Source: Chenopodium formosanum
Lineage: Eukaryota; Streptophyta; Magnoliopsida; Caryophyllales; Amaranthaceae
Assembly: GCA_024500155.1 (NCBI GenBank)
Contig: CM044862.1
Coordinates: 27,803,501 to 27,867,500, forward strand
Direction of reading: 5' to 3'
Length of the DNA stretch: 64,000 bases
Both the position numbers and the translations under genes were made by a program. Of this stretch, positions 11,500 to 21,852 are shown one piece after another (the stretch's first letter is position 1; every line of letters starts with the position of its first letter). The notes under the pieces were generated by a model. The model did not search any database and was not told the origin of the DNA. It saw only the letters and a program-made list of their open reading frames with translations.

Positions 11500-12645
11500 T
11501 CCTATGCGCATTCAAGTTATTGATACTCTTATCGTCAATGTTGAACATGACGAAGAAGATGAAGATCTTTGGGGGTTTTCACTTGATGATGTTCTCGTGA
11601 TTGAAGAGGAGGAAAAGTGTCATCTCGAATTCGATCCCTATTCAAACACCAATATCAATGCCATTCTGAAGAAGCAAGGTCATTTCCCTGGAATGACCCT
11701 TGGACTTAAGAAGAAATCTGTTGAATCTTGGGGCCATCCTGGTGCACTCAAGAAGGATACTTTTGGCTTAGGATTCAAGCCAACAAAAGAAGATGTGAAA
11801 CAAGCTTTATTGAAAATGAAGGCTCGCAATAATGCTCGAATCTTGAAGACGGAAATGGCCATGGATCTATATCCGTTCACCCTTAATGGCCAGTACATCA
11901 AAGAAGGGGAAGACTTCCCATGCTATGAATTCCCTGAGCCTTTCGTCCATAATGGGATCCGTGAACAAGGATTCGAGGTGTTCCTCGATTGTGACTTTGT
12001 TGATAAAGACAAAGAGCTCTTCACAACCGATAAGCAAGTTAGCCCGAGTTCTGATGATCTAGGAATCAACCTCCTTTTCGGAATGGAGAAGAATGAGTTC
12101 AAGCCGGTCTGCAATGATAACTCCAAACTTGTTCAAGATGTCATAGCAAACAAGGATTTTGACCCCTCCGAGTTAATCGTCCAAGCTGACAACATTTCAA
12201 GGGGATGGCGCAAGACATTGAGGAAATAACTGTTGGCGAGGGTCCTATGTTTGATGAGTCTGAGTCGTCTGGGTCCGAGTCCGAGTCTGAGTCTAAGTCT
12301 GTAGACGAGTCCTTAGAGTCTGAGGCCGACCCTCTTTTTGCTATAGAGTTCAACCCTGAGTCTCTTGTTGAGTCCTCTCTCTTTAGTCCTAATAATTCCG
12401 GTGAGGTCGCACCTGACCTTGCCCCTCTTGATGTATTAGCCAATGAATTCAATAAAATGAGTACGTTTGCTTACGATGCGTGTCATTCCCCTAGCCCTGA
12501 TCAATATTGCTTTGCTAATGATAAAAATGACAAAGAAATAATAAAAGCAATGGAAGAACCCGAAAATAAAACAGCAGTTATCGAAGATACTGAAACAGTT
12601 AACATTTCCAATGATACGACTGTTAAAGAAGTAAAAACTGGATAA
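11500..12645 (+). pseudogene. pol: T1 pol linker between protease and RT
   Basis: This acidic linker is typical of Tat polyproteins. From 11504 it contains VEHDEEDEDLWGF, KKQGHFPGMTLG, DTFGLGFKPTKED and the YPFTLNGQYIKEGEDFPCYEF segment. T2 (26019-26560) and T4 (60054-60600, minus) have matching parts. A frame change near 12205-12229 leads into a Ser/Glu repeat of ESESES type and then the DKEIIKAMEEPENKT lead-in to RT. The frame closes at 12643-12645. No catalytic residues are expected here, and the function of this segment in the family is unknown to me. Confidence 0.72.
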
Positions 12646-13733
12646 ACACTAAGTCAAGATGAACGTAAAGAGCTAATTAACTTGCTTAGTGAATTTGTTG
12701 ATGTATTTGCTTGGTCATACCAAGATATGCCAGGAATTGACAGGGATATAGCTCAGCATATGATACCACTCATTCCAGGTATGAAGCCTGTCAAACAAAA
12801 GCTGCGCCGTATGAAACCCGATGTGGCTCTCAAAATCAAGGAAGAAATCAGGAAGCAGTTGGCCGCAGGTTTCATCAGAGTATCCAAATATCCAGAATTG
12901 ATAGCAAATGTGGTTCTAGTTCCAAAGAAGGATGGAAGGGTCAGAATGTGTGTTGATTACAGGGATCTCAATAAAGCAAGCCCAAAAGATGGGTTCCCTC
13001 TACTTCACATTGACATTCTGGTCGATAACACAGCAAACCATGCACTCCTATCATTTATGGATGGTTACGTCGGATATAATCAGGTATTGATGGCCGAAGA
13101 AGACATGGAGAAAACCACATTCATCACGCAATGGGGTACATATTGCTATACGGTAATGCCATTTGGGTTGAAAAACGCGGGTGCCACCTACCAAAGAGCA
13201 GCTACAACATTGTTACATGACATGATGCACAAAGAGGTGGAGGTCTTTGTCGATGATAAGATCGTTAAGTCTAAAGATCGCCCAGGCCATATTATTGCAC
13301 TTCGCAAGTTCTTTGAAAGACTCCGCAAGTACAACATGAGATTAAATCCATCAAAATGTGTATTCGGAGTCGCGTTAGGCAAATTACTTGGATACGTGAT
13401 CAGTTCTCGAGAGATTAAAATCGATCCTACAAAAGTAAAGGCGATCATGGCCATGCCACCACCCAAAAATGAGAAGGAGATTCGAGGTTTCATTAAAAGG
13501 TTGCAGTATATAAGTAGGTTCATATCAAAGCTCACAGCGATATGTGAACCTATATTCAAGAAGCTCAAGAAAAATGTCCCAGTCTTATGGGATGACGATT
13601 TCCAAAAAGCTTTCGACAAAATCAAAGAGTACTTGGCAAACCCACCCGTGCTAGCGCTACCAGTACTTGTCTTTCCTCTTCGACTCTACCTTACGGTCAT
13701 AAGAGAAACGATGGGGGCAATGCTAGTAGCCTA
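12646..13733 (+). pseudogene. pol: T1 reverse transcriptase (Ty3/gypsy)
   Basis: After a stop at 12643-12645 the same frame continues into RT with FVDVFAWSYQDMPG, PGMKPVKQKLRRMKPDVA, GFIRVSKYPE, VPKKDGRVRMCVDYRDLN, FMDGYVGYNQ and MPFGLKNAGATYQRA. The catalytic box reads FVDD (13245-13256) rather than YVDD. The connection region RGFIKRLQYISRFISKLTAICEPIFKKL follows, then the start of the native RNase H (RETMGAMLVA). The frame ends where the CACTA-like remnant begins at about 13734. It is the longest uninterrupted RT in the window, but it is cut off from RNase H and integrase. Confidence 0.88.
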
Positions 13734-13940
13734 GGCAGCTGCACAGGCAGCCGCAGCAGCCACCTGGCAGCTGCTGCAGCAGCCAGGCCGCTGCACAGGC
13801 AGCTGCAGCAGCAGCCTAGGCATCATCCGTTCAAGAAACCGAGCCGTTCATGCAACTTTGTGTAATTTTTGCGTACTTGCATTGTTAGTGTATTATGGAC
13901 AAAGTTTGTGATAAAAAATTCCAAACGGAAAAAAATATAA

Positions 13941-14340
13941 AAAACGGGCAAAGTAGTAATGAAATAGGCGATTTTTGGTAAAAGTCGTCCTAAAACTTAG
14001 AAGATTGCTAATTTGCTATAATTTCAAACATTAGACACCTAAGACTAGTTGTAATTGACATGTTATGATAGATAAATAGCTCATTAGATAAGAAATGTAG
14101 AAAACGGGCAAAGTAGTAGTGAAATAGGCGATTTCGGGTAAAAGTCGTCCTAAAACTTGGAATAATGCTAATTTGCTATGATTTCAAACATTAGACACCA
14201 AAGACTAGTTGAAATTGACATGTTATGATAGATAAATAGCTCATTAGATAAGAAATGTATAAATCGGGCAAAGTAGTAGTGAAATAGGCGATTTTGGGTA
14301 AAAGCCGTCCTAAAACTTAATTGAATGCTAAATCGGGCAA
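13941..14340. repeat. 160-bp tandem array, about 2.5 copies
   Basis: Units start at 13941, 14101 and 14261 with aaa(a/t)cgggcaaagtagta, giving an exact period of 160. Units 1 and 2 are near-identical along their length, and the third breaks off near 14330-14340. The array lies inside the CACTA-like remnant. Confidence 0.85.
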
Positions 14341-14976
14341 GTTATAATGATGTTTGAAATATTTAACATATATACATTATTATTTTTTAATTATTAGTTT
14401 GATCTTTATGTAATATATGAATGATGTTTAATGTTTGGTATTTTTTTGTTTTCAAAGGTTTGTAAAAGGGAAGGCCCTTTGACAAAGGAAGAGGTTGATA
14501 AAATTCGCGACATGTGGGCTTTTTTTGTGACATTTGATGGCATCTAGGTAGAATATATAATATATATGTGTTAGTTAGATAATGACTTGGATAGTTTTTT
14601 TTTTTTATTTTTTTTTATGAACAATTAATATTTAGTTGTTACCGTATCTTTTTTATTTTTATATATAGTACGTAAATCCATATGTACATTATATTACTTA
14701 TTTGTAATTAGTACTATACATTATTTATGAGTTTTATATATGTTATTATTATTATGCATTTTGTTGTTATTGAATTATTATAATTCCAAAATTTGTAATA
14801 TTTTTAATTAATTATTATTTATTAATATTAATTAATATAATAATATTAATTAATATTAATAATAATAATAATAATAATAATTTTTAAAAAACTTGATTAA
14901 TGTGCTTATTAAAACAGGTCACTAATAATATTATTATTATTATTAATTATTATATATTATAAAATAAAATAAAATT

Positions 14977-15136
14977 ACAAATGGGAAGCGGTTTTGGCGC
15001 AAAACCGCTTGCCATTCTCCCCAAATGGGAAGCGGTTCTGAACCGCTTGCCATTTTCTTGGCAATTGGCAAGCCCCCTAAACCCATGCGGTTCAGAACCG
15101 CTTCCCATTTGGGGGTTTGAACCGCTTCCCATAATG
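14977..15136. repeat. Subterminal inverted repeats of the CACTA-like end
   Basis: At least six copies of a gggaagcggtt / aaccgcttccc motif occur in alternating directions, several as near-perfect hairpins (for example cggttttggcgcaaaaccg). In CACTA elements such arrays bind the transposase accessory protein (known for En/Spm). That role here is inferred. Confidence 0.7.
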
Positions 15137-15151
15137 TTTTTTCCACTAGTG

Positions 15152-16120
15152 AGAGATTGAAAACAAGGAGAATGCAATCTATTACTTGAGTAAGAAACTT
15201 CAAGGGTATGAGACGCGATACACACCACTTGAGAAGTTGTGTCTCGCACTTGTCTGGGTCGCAGAGAAACTAAGACATTACATGCTCACTCATACAGTGC
15301 ATGTCGTGTCCAAGATGGATCCTCTCAAATACTTGTTCGAAAAATAAATCAACACTCAATGGCAGATTATCAAGGTGGATAGTCAATCTTGCTCAGTTTG
15401 AATTGAGATTTGTGCCACAAAAAGCCATCAAAGGTTCTGCGGTTTCGGACTTCTTAGCAGACTTTCCGCTAGAAGAAGTTGAAAAAGAAGAAGATGAGAT
15501 TTGTGCCACAAAAAGCCATCAAAGGTTCTGCGGTTTCGGACTTCTTAGCAGACTTTCCGCTAGAAGAAGTTGAAAAAGAAGAAGATGAGTACGATTTCCC
15601 TGACGAAGATTTACTCATGACTAAAGATGATAGCTGGACACTCTACTTCGATGGAGCTTCTAACCAAAAAGGATGTGGTGTAGGAGTCTTGCTAGTATTA
15701 CCTAATGAAGAGCACATCCCAATTTACATGAAGCTCGATTTTGATGTCACCAACAATGCTGCAGAATACGAAGCATGCATTTTGGGGTTAGAAACAGCTG
15801 TCGCCTTGGGAATTAAGAAACTCAGAATCTACGGTGATTCTTCACTAATCATCAACCAAATCTCCAAGAGATGGAAAGTGATAAGTGAAAGTCTCGCTAC
15901 GTATCAATCTCATTTAGAAACTCTCACGGAGCAACTAGATGAAGTGGAATATACGTATTTGCCAAGAGAAGAAAACCAATTCGCCGACGCTCTAGCTAAA
16001 TTAGCATCAATGGTGCGAATTCCGACTGATACAATCAGTATGCCATTGACCATAAAAAGAAGATACGAGCCGTCTTATGTTCACGCACTTGACGATGAAC
16101 AAGAACCACAACAAGAAGAT
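15152..16120 (+). pseudogene. pol: T1 native RNase H and second, archaeal-type RNase H
   Basis: The native Ty3 RNase H resumes with NKENAIYYLSKKLQGYETRY, TPLEKLCLALVW and a KLRHYML segment, then a frame change near 15345. The second RNase H starts at about 15635 (TLYFDGASNQKGCGVGVLL). It keeps all four expected acidic positions: DGAS, EYEA, GDSS and FADALA. This extra RNase H marks the Tat lineage. A 91-bp tandem duplication at 15405-15586 shifts the reading frame between the two domains, so the frame that carries the native domain cannot continue into the second one. Confidence 0.82.
15405..15586 (+). repeat. 91-bp tandem duplication that shifts the frame
   Basis: Copy 1 (15405-15495) and copy 2 (15496-15586) are identical by eye and both start gagatttgtgccac. 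Because 91 is not a multiple of three, translation of the duplicated RFVPQKAIKG segment appears in two frames. The other gypsy copies have only one copy of this segment. Confidence 0.9.
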
Positions 16121-17374
16121 GAAGAGCCATGGTATACAGATATCCTTAATTATGTGACAAGAGGAGAATACCCTCCTAATACTGATAAAAGGGCACGCCG
16201 TGCTTTGAGGCTCCTGGCCTCACAGTATGTGCTCATCAGGGGAGAACTCCACAAGAGAACTGTAATGGGAAGAAATCTCTTATGCATAGCCAAGAAGGAA
16301 GCACATAAAACCATGGAAAACCTTCATGCCGGTATGGTTACTATTGGACATAAAGATAAAGATATTGGTCCAAAAGATTCAACGACAAGGTTACTATTGG
16401 ACTACTATGGAGAGATATTGTCACGAATACGTCAAGAAATGTATGAAATGTCAAGTCTACGCAAATTTACATCATGTTCCACCTTCGCTTCTCTACATAT
16501 ATACTTCTCCATGGCCTTTATCCACTTGGGGCATCGACATCATTGGAAAAATAACACCACCAGGACAAGGGGGGCATGGATTCATTCTAGTAGCAATCGA
16601 CTACTTCACCAAATGGGTCGAAGTTGCCTCATATGCCAAGCTGACGGCAAAACACGTAGCTCAGTTTATTGAGAAAAATATGATATGCCGATATAGGGTA
16701 CCACATGAGATGATCAGTTATAATGGAACACATTTCCAAGCCGAATGCGCGGAATTATTACAAAAATATCATATCAAGCGTCACAGATCGTCACCTTATA
16801 GACCACAAACAAATGGTGTAGTCGAATTGGCCAATAAAATTGTGAAAACTATCATTGAAAAGATGACAGAAAATTACAAGGATTGGCCAAGTAAGCTACA
16901 TTTCGCCCTTTGGGGTTATCGAACCTCTGTTCGTACATCAACAGGGGCTACCCCTTTCTCTTTAATCTATGGAGTTGAAGCTGTACAACCAATCGAACTC
17001 GAAATCCCTTATCTTCGAATCGCATTGGAAAGCCAACTAGATGAAGTCGACTGGATTAGAGCAAGATACGATGAACTGGTCTTACTTGATGAAAAACGCT
17101 TGGCAGCTTTGCATCATGTCAAAACCTACCAACAGCGTATGGCGCGACATTTTAATAAAAAAGTCAAGACTAGGAATATCAAAGAGGGTGACCTGGTGCT
17201 TAAGGCACTTCGTAAAAATGTGTTAGACTCAAGAGAAAATTCAGACCGAATTGGTTAGGCCCGTACATTGTTAAAGCCATCTTGTATGGTGGAGCGGCAC
17301 AATTGGTAGACATGGACGGTAATGGCTTCCACAATTAAACCAACATGGATCAACTCAAGAAATTCTCTGCTTAG
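16121..17374 (+). pseudogene. pol: T1 integrase, catalytic Asp lost
   Basis: The N-terminal zinc finger region runs from about 16200, with a frame change near 16330-16390 and the Cys pair as KKCMKCQVYANL. The catalytic core begins at STWGIDIIGKITPPGQGG, which retains the first Asp. The second Asp, normally in SDNGTHF, is Tyr (codon 16719-16721, SYNGTHF). The Glu is present in NGVVELANK. The C-terminal part runs through LHFALWGYRTSVRTSTG and ARHFNKKVKTRNIKEGDLVLK. A further frame change near 17240 precedes the final DMDG...LKKF motif and the stop at 17372-17374. Confidence 0.85.
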
Positions 17375-17395
17375 TCGCATGGGTTCATGACCCAA

Positions 17396-17440
17396 AAGAG
17401 CTACGTTTGGCCTGATTCCTTTTTAGGATACATAGGCAAC
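17396..17440 (+). other. Conserved post-pol hairpin-like motif, T1 copy
   Basis: Just after the pol stop lies gagctacgtttggcctgattcc and onward to atacataggcaacc, also found in T2 (30347-30390) and T3 (44134-44175). In T2 and T3 the ends ctacgt and acgtag can pair. In this copy one base of the second arm differs (acatag). Confidence 0.55.
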
Positions 17441-17480
17441 CCCTCAAGGGGGCCTGACCACTTTAAAAAAATAAGGGAAA

Positions 17481-17570
17481 TTCCCATTGGTACACCCGTA
17501 GTTTTGACTTTTCCCATTGATACACTCCAAAATTTTTGCCTTCCCATCGGTACACCCATGGTTTGGTCTT
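17481..17570. repeat. Three imperfect 30-bp repeats, MITE-like edge
   Basis: Units start at 17481, 17511 and 17541 with ttcccat(t/c)gg/a tacac. They lie where T1 departs from the T2/T3 plan. Such short repeats of a price-tag-like ttcccattggtacaccc motif could be the end of a small DNA transposon, but I found no second terminus. Confidence 0.6.
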
Positions 17571-17880
17571 TTTCCCAACCGCGACTAACACCGTTAAAAA
17601 GTATTTCATTAAGTTAAAATAATTAAGGAAAAGATTATAATACCCCTTTTAAATATATAATGTCTCGATTTGCGTGTTGAAAATTGTTCAAAAAATGGAG
17701 CTGAAAATGAACCAGGATACAAGGGAGTCAAAACAGACCCAAGCTCAGGCTGTGGAGGCTGTGAAAACGACTGCCGCTGCCCCTGACTCTGGCCCGGAAA
17801 GCACTGGGAAGACTGAGGCTGCTGCCACTAAACCTCCTGAAACGGCTGAGTGGTCTAAGGCTCTCGCTGAACGTCGGTGA
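17571..17880. other. Unassigned stretch with a short ORF, replaces the DUF7745 slot
   Basis: In T2 and T3 this place between pol and PMD holds an antisense DUF7745-like gene plus a spacer. In T1 it is missing. Instead there is AT-rich sequence and then a GC-richer segment with a short plus-strand frame (17674-17880) rich in Ala, Thr, Glu and Lys, ending EWSKALAERR. I do not recognise it. It could be a fragment of another element's gag N-terminus or filler. Confidence 0.4.
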
Positions 17881-19850
17881 ATCTCATGAGATCTTCTACC
17901 ACGACCAAGCTCCTCCTCGTCCGAGCCTCTATGCCTCGAGCGCGAGCGGGACCTCTGTTGCTCGTAAAAGATACAAAATCAAAAGGTGTCAACAATGCAA
18001 AATAAAACAAATGATAGAAGTACAAAAAAAATGAATGATACCTCAAGAACGTCGCTGGAGCTCCGACAACTCGCACCACGCCGAAGCTTGATAATGCAAT
18101 ACTTCAGGGCGTCAACCAGCTTCATGAGTCCCATCATATCTGGGCGGTTAGGCTGAGGATAAAACAAAGAAAAGTCAGTAACAAGAAGTGTTAAAAGGAT
18201 GACTAGTGCATAAAAAAACTGACCGGCTTAAAGACCTCGGGCAGAGACTCCTGCGCCTATTGGTAACCCTCTGGCGCGTCAGCAATATGGTCCTCGGTGA
18301 TACCAATCGGCCCTGGATAGAGAATAGACTGAGGCGGAATCTCAATCCTCCCCACAGGGCAAATAGTCGTCTGAAAATATGATCGAATAATCAAGTTATT
18401 CGACTTTTTAAAACAGAGACTAGTAACAAAGATCCTCAAAAGAAATCATACCTCCAGAAGACAGGGTTGAGGAGCCAGAGAACTAAGCAAGTCCCGCGTA
18501 TAATCACCGTCCATGTGCACAAGCTCATGCCATGGAAAAGTATAGCGCTCTCCCCTGTTTATCAACTCCCTAATCAAGCGTGAGTCCAGCATCGACTCTG
18601 GTGGAGATAAGGGCACCACAAAGCGATCGTCGCTATGCTGATGAACGACACGCTCCCCCAAATACCTGACAAAGCGTCCGATACCAACCAAAATGGTGCG
18701 GTGCGCTGAAAGACGCAAGGCCTCAGGGAGATCAGTCATCCCGGCCCAAAGACAATTCTGGACATCAATGGCAACCTGAAAACCATAAAAAGTTTGTATG
18801 AAACAACGGAAACAACATCAGAGGGAAAATAACAGGCAACAAAACTAATTCTTACGCCAACAGAAGAGGTGCCTCGGCGTAGCAGCCCACGAAGCGCAGG
18901 GACAAACTCCACCCGCGACACTCCTCGATCACGCCAGTTGGCCCCGACAGGGAAATCATGGACCGCTCCACGACACTGGCGAGAAGCCAAGCCTGGGAAG
19001 CACTCGTAGAACCATAGCTGCAATGAAAAGTAATCTTTAGCACATGAGTCGAACAAGTTAAAGTGAAACCAAAAGAGGAAAATATCATCACCTCTACGAC
19101 TCTCCACAGACCATAGACAGTGATGGGAGACTCGTCGTTCAGCTGTTGACACCCATGAAGTAGTGATAAGAGAAGGTTGGCGTATCCGAGGCTGGCCCAG
19201 CTATAGGATCCTATCTCATGGATCCTGACCAGAGAGGGAAGGTAGCAAAGTAGTACGTGTGAACTCCTATCAGGAGAAAGGGTCATGGAGATCAGAATCA
19301 GGATGAAGATCCGCACTCGCTGCTCAGCCGATGTATCCTCCATGTCGAATTCACGAGCTAAAACTGAATCCAGCTTCGTTCGCCCGCTCCTAGGACTACC
19401 TCAAAACATTGGTCGGGTCCTGATATGCTGAACAATCGAACCTAAAAAATCAGTTGCCTCAGCCGATCACCAAGACAGATCAGACATCTGAGTTACGGCC
19501 CGGTCAGTGAAGCGTAGCCCGCTAATCATACTGAAGTCTAGAGGGGTCAATGTCATCTCCCCCCAAGCAAAATGAAAAGTGTTGGTAGTATCCCAGAAAT
19601 ACCCCAACAATGCGCGAACGACCGTCGCACCGCAACCCTGGGGGCTGCGAAACCCTACAACCGCCGTATAGAAATCTACTAAACCAGCCGATTCCCATAG
19701 GGCGTTTGTATTAGGATCCCTTGTAATGATCTAGTGAAGTCGAGGAATCAAATCGCCCGCTCTAGAACCATGGTGGCGAATTGTGTCGTCGACTATGCCA
19801 GAGAGTGGGCGATGAGAAACTTGGTTTTCACGGCAAAAAATCAACTGGTC
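17880..19850 (-). pseudogene. T1 antisense plant mobile domain (PMD) gene, 3' part
   Basis: On the minus strand, from high to low coordinates, this contains TNTFHFAWGEMTLTPLDFSM (about 19590-19520) and LWFYECFPGL (about 19020-18990). Both are hallmarks of the aminotransferase-like plant mobile domain found in retroelements and in host MAIN/MAIL proteins. GT-AG introns fit at 19018-19091, 18776-18855, 18371-18451, 18153-18223 and 17961-18041, each 71-81 nt. The first three match intron positions in T2's copy. Stops, for example near 19735, show decay. T2 inserted into this gene, and its first exon is at 38533-38649. Confidence 0.7.
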
Positions 19851-21829
19851 TGGAGTCCATTTGTGTCTCCCCAAAACCAAACCCAATGATGAGTACCTTT
19901 CACGTCGAATCATAATCGAATGAAACGAAAGTGTGGAAAGTCTAGTGTTGCGGAAAGTTTTTATTTCTTTTCTCTTTGTTTTTGAAAACTTTATTTTAAG
20001 AAAACAGCCAATCCAGTTTGGTTGGTCCATGATATGGGTCCAATATTAGTGTAGTTGGATGGGGCTTGCAGAGACCTTTCCAACGATATATTATAAGCCC
20101 AGTTCTGATAAATATTGAGGATGTTATGGCCAATTTACTAAACTTGGTCTGGTTTGAGCTTTATATGCGGCCCAATGATCTAGAAGAGGGTCTAATATGA
20201 TTTATCATTCCTAATGCAATTAGGAATGGTTTAAGTCTTCTAGATTCTTCTAGAAGGTTCTTATCATTCCTAATTCAATTAGCATTGATAAATTGACTTT
20301 TGTTGACTTTTCAGAGTTTTAATCAAAATCAAATAGCATTTTCGAAGAAATTATATTATTTCTTCCTACAGTACGGTAAACTTATCAGATTTTCGAAAAC
20401 GCGTTAAAATCAAGCTGGGCGCCTGACCCTAGGACTTAGCGTCTGGAACCAGGCCTAGCGCCTGGCGCTAGTGCTGGTGCTTGGCGCTAGTGCTAGTGCC
20501 TGGCGCCAGCTAGCCAGGGTTCGCGCCAGCTCTGTTTCCTGAGCGTCAACATCTGTTTTGTTAATTTATCTTTTTTGGCTGATTTTCTCTATAAATATCG
20601 TATTAAAAACTCCGTTTTCATTCACCAACATTCATCAAGATTCATCTACAATCAGTTTTCATTCGCAAATCATTAATTCTTTAGCATTCTCTTGATCATT
20701 CATTCATCTCTCTCTTTCTCTTTTCTAAACTTTGCTTTAATACAAAATTACGCATTCGCAAGATCTAGAAACACCTAGCCATATTCGAAGTTGTCTTCGC
20801 CCTAGACGTGAAAGGTTTTAATTTCTAAGGGTTTGGTCCCAAATCTCTCTTTCAATTATTTAATTTAATTGTTTTGATTATTATTTTCCTTGAAGTTACT
20901 AACGTGTGTATTTTGTTATTAGAAAGAGGTATGAGGCATCAAAGAAAGTACTTTATTGATTTAATTGATATTATGATGTAGAAATCATGTTTGCATTGTT
21001 GTTATGATATTTCTAGTATCATGTCTTGGGTATTTTTAATGTTAAATATGATTGTTACGATGCTTCCTACGTTCTTCCTAATATTTATGATTGTTAGTAT
21101 CATGTTAGGGTTAAATATTTGGTTTTTATTGCTTAGTGACATGCTAGGGTTTGTTATTAATCTTGTTAGTATCATGCCTAGGATCTTGCTATTTTTATTA
21201 TGTATTAACATGAACATGACTATGATTATGATTATAATTGTTATAATTTATTATTATTTTGATGATGATTATTTTATTTATAATTATTATTCATGATAAT
21301 TTATTGTTGCTTGATATTTATTTTTATTCCTTAATCACCTTCATGCATGTTTTAAGGGAATTGGTACTTGTAATCACGCTTAATAAGATATTTAATAATC
21401 TTGTTAGGGTTAATTGTGATTATAATTCAAGTGATCGCCAATAATAGTTTATTTGTGCATTAATATTCAACCAACATAGATAAACAGGTTTAGGGTAATC
21501 CTAATTATTGCATGGTAGTCAGAAAGTGCACATGAATACGAGTAGAATAAAGTAGAGGCCTATTATTAGGGCAGGTTCAATCTCTTTTAGGTTGGATTTG
21601 TACCATCATCCCCGAACCCTTATTTGGTTCAAGACCTTATGGAGTTGACGATCTCTTGGATCGTTAAGGGGTGTAAACTTCGTCCTATGAACGGTTTACA
21701 AGTTTCTTAAAAACTTGTTGGCCACTCTTTTGCTCTAACTTCTTCCCCTTTGGACGCCACTGTACTTTAGTGTATGATCACAGTGGGGTTCAAGCTAGTG
21801 GGATTAAAGGCTTGAAATTATTCCCTACA
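19851..21829 (+). repeat. T2 5' LTR
   Basis: It shares its sequence with 36592-38532. The end ttattccctaca is followed by the primer-binding site. The U3 part carries a GGCGCC-rich patch (about 20415-20540), then the TATA box. A patch of about 40 bases present here is absent from the 3' LTR. The AT-rich interior is not coding. Confidence 0.82.
20589..20598 (+). promoter_or_regulatory. T2 5' LTR TATA box
   Basis: The sequence ctataaatat recurs at 37291-37300 in the 3' LTR. It lies about 50 bases after a GGCGCC-rich patch and before a CT-rich segment suited to a transcription start. Confidence 0.65.
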
Positions 21830-21834
21830 GTTTT

Positions 21835-21852
21835 TGGCGACTCCACTAGGGA
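21835..21852 (+). other. T2 primer-binding site
   Basis: The sequence tggcgactccactaggga lies 5 bases after the LTR end. It resembles the tggcgactccgctgggga site of Ogre-type elements, reported to pair with a tRNA-Arg. The tRNA identity is from memory of that family. Confidence 0.7.

Larger units (their letters stand above)
13734..15151 (-). mobile_element. CACTA-type DNA transposon remnant, one end missing
   Basis: The right edge ends ccactagtg (15143-15151); on the minus strand this is CACTAGTGG, the classic CACTA terminus. Just inside lie inverted copies of gggaagcggttc, a typical subterminal repeat array. The left edge has no CACTA end. It begins with a 90-base GCAGC/CTGCTG-rich stretch (13734-13825) bounded by gcctaggc, then a 160-bp tandem array, a short coding-like scrap near 14456-14545 and AT-rich sequence with an AAT microsatellite near 14860. 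The element splits T1's native RNase H: RT sequence stops at 13733 and GAGATTG-type RNase H resumes at 15152. Orientation is assigned from the recognised terminus. Confidence 0.62.

Noticed and set aside
13734..13825. GCAGC repeat as a coding poly-Ala or poly-Gln tract
   Set aside because: It is short, interrupted and sits at a transposon edge with no continuing open frame.
20991..21296. AT-rich open frame in the T2 5' LTR, repeated at 37723-37998
   Set aside because: It is present only because the LTR is repeated and AT-rich. Residues are mostly Ile, Met, Leu and Tyr with no domain, and the minus strand is equally open.
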